Shown here in pieces: positions 8,082-15,441 of a DNA stretch of 64,000 nt; positions within the stretch are counted from its first letter, which is position 1, and the number at the start of each line of letters is the position of its first letter. The stretch comes from CAITWD01 sp963842065 (GTDB lineage: Bacteria > Actinomycetota > Thermoleophilia > Miltoncostaeales > Miltoncostaeaceae). Below the pieces are notes generated by a model. The model made no database searches and had not been told where the DNA came from. It was given only the letters and a program-made list of their open reading frames with translations. A program made the translations under genes and the position numbers. The stretch covers positions 1 through 64,000 of the forward strand of contig CAWJEW010000006.1 of the NCBI GenBank assembly GCA_963842065.1. Reading direction: 5' to 3'.

Positions 8082-8450
8082 CTCGTCCCGTCCTTTCGCT
8101 GGACCGGTGCAGCGAGGGTCCGCCGTGGCACGCCCGGGCCAAGCGGGCAGGGCGGCTACACCTGACAGGAGGTCGAAGGGTGAGCAGTAAGGCGCGGGTC
8201 GGGAGCTGGTCGGCCGAGAAGCTCGGGCAGCGGCGTGGTGGCCCGCCGGGCGGCTGGTCACGCGGTGAGGTGGTCAAGGCGCTGTAGCCGCCGCCCGAGC
8301 TGCGCGAGCGCGGCGGCCGGCCCATGGGCTTTCTTGACCGGAAGCGAGCCAAGAACCAGGTGGCGGTGGTAGCGCTTCTCCGTGAGGCCGCGGAACAGGT
8401 GGAGAGTGGCGTGCCCGAATTGGCTGCATACCGGCACTGGTCGCGAGCAC

Positions 8451-8490
8451 GCGCGGCAGGATTCGAACCTGCGACCTTTGGCTTGGAAGG
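8451..8490 (-). repeat. tRNA-Gly-like 3'-half fragment (att footprint)
   Basis: The minus strand reads a loop containing TTCC, then AAAGGTCG, a T-arm with canonical GGTTCGAATCC, and a pairing CCTGC. This is the 3' part of a tRNA, probably Gly(TCC); no D-arm or acceptor partner is present. The copy at 2731 is a more decayed relative. It may mark a second class of integrant that used a tRNA-Gly gene elsewhere. The rest of 8082-8900 holds no gene I can support. Confidence 0.55.
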
Positions 8491-8900
8491 GTGAGCCTGG
8501 CGGAATGACGGGGGAGGCGGCGGGACAAAACGCCCTGCATGTCAGCGTGTACGCCGGTCGCCGGATCCCTGGACCTTCGGGGATCTCATCAGCGCGTGTT
8601 CCCACGGTGTTCCCGCGCTCAGTGCTCGCGGCTGAGGGCGCGAGGGGCATTGCGCCCGCGGCTCGCCGGCGAGCAACTAAGATCACGCGCCTTCGGAGGT
8701 GGCCTGGCCGACCGGACGCCGCGCCGAAGGGTCAAACGAAGGCAGGCGGCGGAAGGTCAGGCCGAGGCCGCCCCAGGACGGAGTGAGGACGTCCTGGGAT
8801 CCACGACGGGCGAGGGCGTTGCGGTGCCGTCGACGGAATCGAGTGCCAACCAGTCGCTGGGGTGTCGCGGTGAGATTCGAGGTCGCCGATGATGGTTGCC

Positions 8901-9729
8901 TCAACCGCTAAGGGGACTCGCCCCTGTGCAATACCCGGCGGTCCACACACTCCCGGTGTTGGCTTGGAACGCGGTTTCGTAGCCGCCCGTCGGGAACGGG
9001 CAGTTGCCCCCGGAGGGACCGGTAATGCTCGGACCCGTGCCCGACGCCATACCCAGCCGCCACTCGGGTGGTGAGGTGCCAGATCCGAAGGACCACAGAC
9101 TCCCGGTGTTGGCTTGGAACGCGAATGCGTAGCCGCCCGCCGGGAGCCCGGTAATGCCCGGGCTCGTGCCCGACGCCATACCCAGCCCCCACGCGCCCGG
9201 TGAGTTCGACCCTGCGCCGGATCCGACGGTCGACAGACTCCCGGAGTTGGCTTGGAACGCGACTTCGTAGCCGCCCGCCGAAAGATCGGTGATGCTCGGA
9301 TCCGTGCCCGACGCCACACTCATCCCCCACGCGCCCGGTGAGTTCGACCCTGCGCCGGATCCGACGCTCCACAGACTCCCGGTGTTGGCTTGGAGCGCGA
9401 CCTCATAGCCGCCGGCAGGGAGACCCGTGATGCTCGGGCCCGTGCCCGGCGCCATACCCAGCCCCCACGCGCCCGGTGAGTTCGACCCTGCGCCAGATCC
9501 GACGGTCCACAGACGCCCGGTGTTGGCTTGGAACGCGACCTCATAGCCGCCCGCCGGGAGACCGGTAATGCTCGGGCTCGTGCCCGACGCCATCCCCAGC
9601 CCCCAGTCGACATCTCCACCAGCGCCAATGGTTATGAGGCTTCCAGTGCTTGACTGGAAGGCCACTTCATAGCCCCCGTTCGCGAGGAGGGTGATGCTGG
9701 GATTCGTACCAGGCATCGCCAATTGAGAT
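8901..9729 (-). pseudogene. Secreted repeat protein (PLL-like lectin repeats), 5' end removed by an IS
   Basis: The minus-strand frame from the IS boundary at 9729 to a stop at 8901 encodes about six repeats of about 45 residues. Each carries PSITGLPAGGYEVAFQ followed by ANTGSLW, then VGSGAGSNSPGAWGLGMA. These resemble the tandem strands of PLL-like beta-propeller lectin domains in secreted actinobacterial proteins. DNA repeats are highly similar, making several frames look repetitive. The frame continues into the IS but without meaning: the IS3 element separates the repeats from any start or signal sequence. Across the IS, DNA reading ANSDGVDLNW may be a trace of the preceding repeat, in a different frame. 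Confidence 0.7.
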
Positions 9730-9798
9730 TGAGCCGTCCTGGGTTTGACGGAGACTTCGATGCCAGGGTTCGCCTGGCGGAAGGAGAAGTCCCGCGTC

Positions 9799-10221
9799 AT
9801 GCCACGAGCCAGGAAGTACCCCCAGGAGCTGTTGGAGCGCGGCACCCGGCTGGTCTTCGAGTCCGGCCGCCCGATCGCGCATGTCGCACGCGATCTGGGC
9901 ATGCCGGCGGAGACCCTGCGGCTGTACGTGCGCCAGGTCGAGGCCAATGAGGGTCGTCGAGGTGACCTGATGACCAGCCAGGAGCGTGAGGAGATCCGCA
10001 AGCTGCGCCGTGAGAACTACGAGCTGCGCAGGGCGAACGAGATCCTCAAGGCGGCGTCGGTGTTTTTCGCGGGCGAGCTCATCGAACCCGTCCGAAGTGA
10101 GCGCGTTCATCGACGCGCACGGAGATCGCTTCGGGGTCGAGCCCATCTGCCGGACCCTGGGCGTGTCGGCGTCCGCCTACTATCAGCGCGCCACCGGCAC
10201 GCGCTCGCAGCGCACGATTGA
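9799..10221 (+). CDS. IS3-family transposase OrfA
   Basis: ATG at 9799 after a GGAGAAG motif. The protein reads MPRARKYPQELLERGTRLVF, then a helix-turn-helix (IAHVARDLGMPAETLRLYVRQ) and a leucine-zipper-like helix (REEIRKLRRENYELRRANEIL, ending KAASVFFAGEL), as in IS3 OrfA. It recognises the IS ends. Residues after about 100 are probably read-through of the OrfB region in the wrong frame; the frame ends at 10221, overlapping orfB by 125 nt. OrfB lies in the +1 frame relative to OrfA, not the -1 frame usual for IS3 programmed frameshifting. Confidence 0.9.
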   Translation: MPRARKYPQELLERGTRLVFESGRPIAHVARDLGMPAETLRLYVRQVEANEGRRGDLMTSQEREEIRKLRRENYELRRANEILKAASVFFAGELIEPVRSERVHRRARRSLRGRAHLPDPGRVGVRLLSARHRHALAAHD

Positions 10222-10999
10222 CGATGAGTTCCTGCTCGAGCGGATCCAGGAGATCCACGCTGCCAACTACTTCGCCTATGGATCGCGGCGGATGTGGAAG
10301 GCCCTGCGGCGCGACGGCACCCAGGTCGGTCGCAGCCGCGTCGAGCGGCTGATGCACACCCACGGGATCCAGGGTGCCAAGCGGCGCGGCAAGCCGTGGC
10401 GCACCACGATCCCTGATTCCCAGGCACCACGACGGCCGGATCTCATCGGGCGCGACTTCGCCGCCTTGCGTCCGGATAGCAAATGGTTCGCGGATTTCAC
10501 CTACCTGCGCTGCTGGGAGGGGGTGGTGTTCTTCGCGTTTGTCATCGACGCCTACAGCCGACGCGTTGTCGGGTGGCAGTTCGCCGCTCATATGCGTACC
10601 GATCTCGTGCTCGACGCGCTGCGGATGGCGCTCGCTCAGCGCGGCCTCGGCGCCGATGTCGCGCTGGTGCATCACAGCGATGCCGGTAGCCAGTACACCT
10701 CGTTCGACTACACCCAAACGCTCGACGATCACGGCGTGCTCGCGTCGATCGGAACGGTCGGCGATGCGTTTGACAACGCGATGGCCGAGAGCTTTGTCGA
10801 TACGTTCAAGACCGAGTTGATCCGCGACCGCGTCTGGCGCACGCGCTCGCAGCTCGAGCTGGCGATCGTCGAGTACGTCGCCTGGTTCAACGACACGCGA
10901 TTGCATGAGGCCCTCGGCGACCTGCCCCCGGCCGAATACGAGCATCGCTTTGAGATGATCACGACCCAAAACGCCCTACTCGCAAACACGGAAACCTAG
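10097..10999 (+). CDS. IS3-family transposase OrfB (DDE integrase core)
   Basis: 300 residues from a GTG at 10097. It begins SAFIDAHGDRFGVEPICRTL, a helix-turn-helix-like HTH_21 region follows (YGSRRMWKALRRDG), then the rve-type RNase H fold. The catalytic triad is visible: D in WFADFTYL, D in HHSDAGSQYTS, E in NAMAESFVDTF, with exactly 35 residues between the second Asp and the Glu. The start could instead be by frameshift from OrfA. The reading frame is intact, so the element may still be active. Confidence 0.93.
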   Translation: MSAFIDAHGDRFGVEPICRTLGVSASAYYQRATGTRSQRTIDDEFLLERIQEIHAANYFAYGSRRMWKALRRDGTQVGRSRVERLMHTHGIQGAKRRGKPWRTTIPDSQAPRRPDLIGRDFAALRPDSKWFADFTYLRCWEGVVFFAFVIDAYSRRVVGWQFAAHMRTDLVLDALRMALAQRGLGADVALVHHSDAGSQYTSFDYTQTLDDHGVLASIGTVGDAFDNAMAESFVDTFKTELIRDRVWRTRSQLELAIVEYVAWFNDTRLHEALGDLPPAEYEHRFEMITTQNALLANTET

Positions 11000-11079
11000 A
11001 AACCCCGTCTCCGTCAAACCCAGGACGGCTCAGATCGACGCCATCGGAGTTCGCCACCCGATGCGCGACCGGACCTCGC

Positions 11080-11445
11080 GTGAGCGTTGTCAAGCTAGAC
11101 GTTCGGGCGTTGGCGCAGGCGCTCGCGCTTCTTGGCCCTCATGAACTCGCGCCGCTCGCCGAAGCCCTCGACGGTGCTCGCAACTCGTCACGCGTCAGTC
11201 AAGAGCTACTCCCTTTCATGACGGTCCAGGAGGCGGTGCGCCGTGCGGGGGTAACCCCCAAGACCGTCCACAACTGGCTCTCCGAGGGACGGCTGGTGCG
11301 CCCCGGAGTCCCCCGCCGCCCGCTGGTCGAGCGCGAGGAACTCGAGCATCTTCTGCGTCCTCCCACACGGCGGGCCTCCGGGGTATACCGCAGTGTGCCG
11401 CGTGGAGGATCGGTCAGGTTCACCGCCCGTGCGCGGGCTGCGTGA
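11080..11445 (+). CDS. Excisionase-like helix-turn-helix protein
   Basis: 121 residues from a GTG at 11080. The central LPFMTVQEAVRRAGVTPKTVHNWLSEGRLVR and PLVEREELEHLL form the winged HTH of the HTH_17/excisionase family. The N-terminus is Ala/Leu-rich and the C-terminus Arg-rich. It lies 167 nt upstream of an integrase N-terminal fragment in the same direction, the usual xis-int order. It is homologous to the broken HTH gene at 11908, which precedes the intact integrase. Likely role: recombination directionality factor of a now-broken element. Confidence 0.7.
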   Translation: MSVVKLDVRALAQALALLGPHELAPLAEALDGARNSSRVSQELLPFMTVQEAVRRAGVTPKTVHNWLSEGRLVRPGVPRRPLVEREELEHLLRPPTRRASGVYRSVPRGGSVRFTARARAA

Positions 11446-11612
11446 TCTGAAGCGAACGAACGAGGGGACAGCCCAATGTGATTTCGAATCCTGCGCGTTC
11501 CGGGCAGATGGCGGGCGACGGCAGCCGTGCTTCGTCAGCGGCTGTCGCGACTGCCTGCGGCGATCCTGGATGCGGCGAGGCCCGAAGTGCTCGATAGGCG
11601 CTGGAGGAGGCG

Positions 11613-11907
11613 ATGAGCATCACGAAGCGAGTAGCCAGCAACGGCACCGTTACCTGGCAGGTCAAATGGCGCGAATCCGGTCGAGGGTCACGGCAACGCA
11701 GTCGATCGTTTGCCACGCGGCGCGATGCGCAGTCGTTTCATACTGGCATCCACCTCATGGCCCGCCTGGGGGCACATGCTCCAGGAGTGGCATCGTCGGA
11801 GCGCCTCGTGGAGTGGCTGCACACCTGGTTCGAGAGCAATAGCCATGTCTGGGCCCGGTCGACCTCCATCAGCCGCGCGTCGGTGATCAACCGCTGGATC
11901 GTTCCGC
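11613..11907 (+). pseudogene. Tyrosine integrase, N-terminal remnant
   Basis: From an ATG at 11613 the frame encodes MSITKRVASNGTVTWQVKWRESGR and RSFATRRDAQSF, then LVEWLHTWFES and SISRASVINRWIVPH. These match the first 100 or so residues of the intact integrase at 15442 (SIHKRVSDAGKVSWYVRWYE, RASNITRWITPY), i.e. the arm-binding and start of the core-binding domain. Similarity ends abruptly at about 11905, where the sequence jumps to the start of another HTH gene (11908). No catalytic domain remains. A deletion between neighbouring xis-int modules explains the junction. Confidence 0.82.
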
Positions 11908-12075
11908 ATGCCAGAAACGCCAACGAACGCGAGGGATCTGCTGCGGGTCGCCGAAGCGGCCGCGCTCTCCGGGCTGTCACGCAAGACGATCTACAACTAC
12001 CTGCCCGAAGGTAGGCTCATGCGCCATGGCCTGCGGCGCGTTCCGATGGTCAGCCGCGGGGGCTGTTGGGCCTGA
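11908..12075 (+). pseudogene. Excisionase-like HTH gene, 3'-truncated
   Basis: A 55-codon frame starting ATG at 11908. It reads LLRVAEAAALSGLSRKTIYN, YLPEGRLMRHGLRRVPM, the HTH_17 fold as in 11080-11445. It ends early at GGCWA-stop where family members continue with an acidic helix, consistent with a small indel near 12055. It ends 14 bp before an IS481 element; removing the IS would put it about 30 bp upstream of the intact integrase. It was therefore probably the xis of that integrase. Confidence 0.65.
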
Positions 12076-12360
12076 TGACGGGGTCTAGCTGTAATCACCC
12101 GCAGCGTTGTTGACGAGGCCCGCTTGACCGGGTCGAGGACCCCGGGGCTGTTGTGGAGGTGCCTAACGCCATCCACACCCCGGAGGTCCTCATTGTCAAG
12201 GGCGCCCGAAAATGCACCCCTTTGCAACGGTCGAAAATGCACCCCCCTTCGGCACCGCGGTGAGATTCGACCCCGCGGCTGGGTGTTGCGGCGGTATCTC
12301 GTGCCGTGAGCCGGAGGCGAGCAGAACGAGATACCGCCGGCTGGGTGTTGGTGGGGTGGG

Positions 12361-13119
12361 TCAGGTATCGGCCGGCAGCCGGCCGAAGTCCCGGTCTTTG
12401 AGGCGGTAGCTGTCGCCTTTGAGCGAGAGGATCTCGGCGTGGTGCACCAGGCGATCGATCATCGCGGCGGCGGTGACCTCGTCGCCGAAGATCTCGCCCC
12501 ACGCCCCGAAGGGCTTGTTGCTGGTGACGATCAGGCTCGCGCGTTCGTAGCGCCGACTGACGAGCATGAACATCAGGTTTGCCGCCTGGGGATCAAACGG
12601 GATGTAGTCGGCCTCGTCGCAGATCAAAACCGGAATGCGCTCGAGGCGTGTGAGTTCATCCTCGAGCCGGCCCTGGCGCTGGGCGTCGGTAAGCAGCGCG
12701 ACCCATTCGGTGGCGCTCTTGAAGATCACCCGTTGCCCGGCCAGGCAGGCCCTGATCCCGAGTGCGATCGCCAGGTGGGTTTTGCCTGTCCCGGGCGGAC
12801 CCAACAGGATCACGTTCTCGCGGCCGTAGAGAAAATCGAGCTGGCCGAGGTGCTCGATGACGGTCTTCTTGACCGAGCGCTGGAAGGTGAAATCGAATTC
12901 CTCGAGGGTCTTTCTAGCCGGAAACCGCGCAAATGTGATGCGGTTCTGGCCGCCGTGCGCCTCGCGGGCTTGGACCTCTGTTGACAGCAGCGCCTCGGCG
13001 AAGCGCTCATAGCTCCAGTCCTCACTACGCGCGCGCTCGGTGAGCTTTGGCAGCGCCCTGGCCGCGGCGGGGGCCTTGAGCTGGCGAAACAGATGCGTCA
13101 GTTCAGAGGTGTCGCTCAT
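12361..13119 (-). CDS. istB: IS21-family helper ATPase IstB
   Basis: 252 residues from the ATG at 13119. A DnaC/DnaA-like AAA+ protein: an N-terminal helical region (LTHLFRQLKAPAAARALPKL), Walker A (LLGPPGTGKTHLAIAL), Walker B (VLICDEADYIPFD) and sensor-like NLMFMLVSRRYE and IVTSNKPF. IstB oligomerises on DNA and selects targets for IstA. Its start overlaps the istA stop by 4 nt (ATGA), typical for IS21. A longer upstream frame belongs to istA sequence read in another frame. It appears intact. Confidence 0.95.
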   Translation of the reverse strand: MSDTSELTHLFRQLKAPAAARALPKLTERARSEDWSYERFAEALLSTEVQAREAHGGQNRITFARFPARKTLEEFDFTFQRSVKKTVIEHLGQLDFLYGRENVILLGPPGTGKTHLAIALGIRACLAGQRVIFKSATEWVALLTDAQRQGRLEDELTRLERIPVLICDEADYIPFDPQAANLMFMLVSRRYERASLIVTSNKPFGAWGEIFGDEVTAAAMIDRLVHHAEILSLKGDSYRLKDRDFGRLPADT

Positions 13120-14312
13120 GCGATCAGGGCGTCGTAGGCCGCAAGCGGCCGCACCTCGACCTCGGGTTCGCGGGTGAGTTCGCCGCGGCGCTCGCGCAAG
13201 CTGCGCGCGTGCTCGAGGGCGGTGATCGTGCGGTGGCGGGCGAAGCTGCGCTCGTGACGGCCTGCACACTCGCCGGTATCCAGCGCTGTCGCCAGCACCT
13301 CACGCTGCGAGACGCGAACCTCGACTCTGCGTCCGACAAGGTGTGGGTCGAGTGAGTAGTCGTTGGTGTCGAACCGCAAGTACGGATCCGGCGGCACCCT
13401 GGTCACCCACTGACGGTCAACCTCAGGCGCGTGACCAGGCAGTGCCCGCATCACTTGGCGCTCGCCGATCAGCCGATCCACGGGCCGGCAGCGCAGCGTC
13501 TTGTGGGTCCGGGCGTTGGCCTTCTCGCACCATGCACCCAGTTGCAGCTGGTAATCGAGTTCATTGGCAAAGCGGCGGCCCGGCTCGAAGTTCGTCTCCA
13601 GGTACCCCTGCAGGCGCTCGACGGCCCCCTTGGCCTCGGGGTCAGCTCGCTCGCAAAAGGACCAATCCACCTTCAGCTGGCCACAGAATGCGGCATAGAC
13701 CTCGGTCGGGCGGCCACCGCCTGCGTGCAGGCACCCTTCCCTGTCCCACACCAACAGCTGCGGCAGCGCACCCAAAACGCGCAAACACCGCATCATCCCC
13801 CACAGCACGTCGGGGGCTTGTTTGCTGAACACAAGCGCTCCGGCGCCGGCTCGCGAATAGCCCAGGCACGCCACGACGACCCACGCCCGCCGGGTTTGGC
13901 CGTGACCGACCGGCACATGCCCAGATGGCTCCCACAGATCGAACTGGCAGATCTCGCCCGGGCGGTAGATCGTGCGCTGATAGGTCCGGCGCTTGTCAAA
14001 CAGCGGGCGGACCTCGCGCAGGTAGTCGTTGACGATCGTCTGAGCACCGTCAAACCCCAACGGCTCGATCAACTCTTTGACCCGCACCGCCGGAAGCTTG
14101 GGATCCCGCCGCAAGAGCTCGTGGATCTCATCCTTGAACGGGTCGAGCTTCGACCGGGCTGGCGCCCGACGATAGACAGGCGGACCTTCGGAGCGCAGCG
14201 CCCGCCTGACCGTGTTGCGATCGATCCCGTACCGCCTCGACAGTTCCTTGATCGACACCCCGCGAACGAAATGCTCCCGGCGCAGCTCCGCCCACCGCTC
14301 CACGTCAAGCAC
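13116..14312 (-). CDS. istA: IS21-family transposase IstA
   Basis: About 398 residues from a GTG at 14312 preceded by GGGAGAAGG. An N-terminal HTH (RGVSIKELSRRYGIDRNTVRRAL) is followed by an integrase core with Asp in EICQFDLWEP, Asp in LVWDREGC and Glu in AKGAVERLQGYLE. The C-terminal part includes the DTNDYSLDP beta-barrel region usual in IstA. It catalyses strand transfer with IstB. The open frame extends upstream through the IS end, but those residues are not IstA-like. The exact start is uncertain by a few codons. Confidence 0.93.
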   Translation of the reverse strand: MLDVERWAELRREHFVRGVSIKELSRRYGIDRNTVRRALRSEGPPVYRRAPARSKLDPFKDEIHELLRRDPKLPAVRVKELIEPLGFDGAQTIVNDYLREVRPLFDKRRTYQRTIYRPGEICQFDLWEPSGHVPVGHGQTRRAWVVVACLGYSRAGAGALVFSKQAPDVLWGMMRCLRVLGALPQLLVWDREGCLHAGGGRPTEVYAAFCGQLKVDWSFCERADPEAKGAVERLQGYLETNFEPGRRFANELDYQLQLGAWCEKANARTHKTLRCRPVDRLIGERQVMRALPGHAPEVDRQWVTRVPPDPYLRFDTNDYSLDPHLVGRRVEVRVSQREVLATALDTGECAGRHERSFARHRTITALEHARSLRERRGELTREPEVEVRPLAAYDALIA

Positions 14313-14447
14313 GCCCTTCTCCCGGACTCGAACACCATGAACGAGCCCAAGTTCAACACCCCGCCCGAAGCCTTCGCCACCACCCGACAGAGGGGGTGCA
14401 TTTTCAAACGGCGGAGGGGGGTGAGTTTTCCACCGTTGCCGACACTC

Positions 14448-15413
14448 ATGTCGCACCCTAATGCGCGCCTGACACCGCGCGGACGCTTGCTCGTGGTCGA
14501 GCGCATCCTCGCCGGATATCGCGTGGCCGACGTGGCAGCCCAATTGGGCTGCTCGCGCGCGACCATCTACAAGTGGCTGGCCCGGTATCGGACCGAAGGC
14601 CCGGGCGGCCTTTGTGACCGCTCCAGCCGCCCCACGCGCACCCCGCACCGGCTCGCTGCCGGGCGCGAGGAGACGATCCTTGCCCTGCGGCGTACCGCGC
14701 GCCGTGGCGCCGATTGGATCGGTGCCGAGCTCGGGATCCCGGCCTCGACGGTGGGGCGGGTCCTGCGCCGTCACCACATGCCCGCTCTTGGCGTGCTCGA
14801 TGCGCTGACCGGCCAACCTGTCCGTCGCGGCCCGGCCACACACGTGCGCTACGAGCGCGAGAGCCCGGGCGAGCTGATCCACATCGACGTCAAAACGCTC
14901 GGACGCATCCCCACCGGGGGCGGCTGGCGCGCACATGGGCGCACCACCGAAGCCCGCAGGCATCGGTTAGCGGGCTTCGACTACGTCCACGCGGCCGTCG
15001 ACGATCACTCGCGTGTGGCCTCTGCCGAGATCCACGCGGATGAGACCGGTGCGACGTGTGCCGGCTTTCTGGAGCGCGCGGCGGTGTTCTTCGCCACCTG
15101 CGGCATCACCCGCATCGAGCGGGTAATGACCGACAATGCGTTCGCGTATCGGCGCTCGCACGATTTCCAGGCCGCTCTTGAGCGCCTGGGCGCGCGCCAT
15201 GTGCTCATCCGCCCGCATTGCCCCTGGCAAAATGGCAAGGTGGAACGACTCAACCGCACGCTTTTGCGGGAATGGGCCTATTCGCAGGTGTTTACGAGCA
15301 ACGCCCAGCGCGCCGATCTGCTGCCAGAATGGCTCACCTACTACAACACCCGGCGCCGCCATTCGGCGCTTGGGGGCCGAGTGCCGATCAGCAGGCTGTC
15401 AACAATGTGCTGA
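14448..15413 (+). CDS. IS481-family transposase
   Basis: 321 residues starting MSHPNARLTPRGRLLVVERI. An HTH (RVADVAAQLGCSRATIYKWLARY) and second HTH region (STVGRVLRRHH) precede the DDE core: Asp in LIHIDVKTLG, Asp in RVMTDNAFAYR, Glu in NGKVERLNRTLLREW. The coding frame is intact. Its ATG is rebuilt by the CTCAT target duplication of the IS21, but its original GGAGG at 12182-12186 now lies 2.2 kb upstream. The present upstream sequence has no Shine-Dalgarno, so it is probably poorly translated. Confidence 0.92.
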   Translation: MSHPNARLTPRGRLLVVERILAGYRVADVAAQLGCSRATIYKWLARYRTEGPGGLCDRSSRPTRTPHRLAAGREETILALRRTARRGADWIGAELGIPASTVGRVLRRHHMPALGVLDALTGQPVRRGPATHVRYERESPGELIHIDVKTLGRIPTGGGWRAHGRTTEARRHRLAGFDYVHAAVDDHSRVASAEIHADETGATCAGFLERAAVFFATCGITRIERVMTDNAFAYRRSHDFQAALERLGARHVLIRPHCPWQNGKVERLNRTLLREWAYSQVFTSNAQRADLLPEWLTYYNTRRRHSALGGRVPISRLSTMC

Positions 15414-15441
15414 GTGGTTACACCTAGCGCTCGGGCGCCGG

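Larger units (their letters stand above)
9730..11032 (+). mobile_element. IS3-family insertion sequence, complete
   Basis: 1303 bp bounded by 26-bp perfect terminal inverted repeats (9730-9755 and 11007-11032) that begin TGAGCCGTCCTGGG. They are flanked by a 3-bp target duplication, GAT (9727-9729 and 11033-11035). It carries orfA and orfB. Perfect ends and duplication point to recent transposition. It landed in the repeat-lectin gene. Confidence 0.95.
12194..14444 (-). mobile_element. IS21-family element, complete, nested in IS481
   Basis: 2251 bp beginning TGTC at both ends, flanked by a 5-bp target duplication CTCAT (12189-12193 and 14445-14449). Both ends carry multiple short repeats containing AAAATGCACCCC or AAAACTCACCCC, the typical multiple transposase-binding repeats of IS21 termini. 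It contains istA and istB on the minus strand. The insertion lies exactly between the Shine-Dalgarno and the start codon of the IS481 transposase. Confidence 0.92.
12089..15423 (+). mobile_element. IS481-family element interrupted by an IS21-family element
   Basis: Imperfect terminal inverted repeats start GTAATCACCC at 12091 on the left and GTAACCACTC (reverse complement) on the right, and both contain TTGTTGAC about 20 bp in. The flanks are CTAG at 12085-12088 and 15424-15427. IS481-type elements are known to favour CTAG targets. Without the inserted IS21 and its duplication, the element is about 1.08 kb, normal for IS481. It inserted between an excisionase-like gene and the integrase. Confidence 0.85.

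Noticed and set aside
8258..8686. 142-codon minus-strand frame over the tRNA-Gly-like fragment
   Set aside because: Its best-looking segment (FQAKGRRFESCRA) is just the translated T-arm, a common annotation artefact.
8901..9729. Repeat tract considered as a CRISPR array
   Set aside because: The units are about 135-145 bp, in-frame with a coherent protein repeat, and have no short-repeat/spacer alternation. No cas genes are present.
12361..12420. GGTATCGGCC at about 12366 as another sigma-28-like element
   Set aside because: It lies inside the istB coding end with no TAAA at the right distance and no gene start nearby.
13431..15413. 660-codon plus-strand frame joining IS21 antisense to the IS481 transposase
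   Set aside because: Only the last 321 codons match a transposase. The rest is antisense to istA, and the element boundary and target duplication at 14445 show where the real gene starts.
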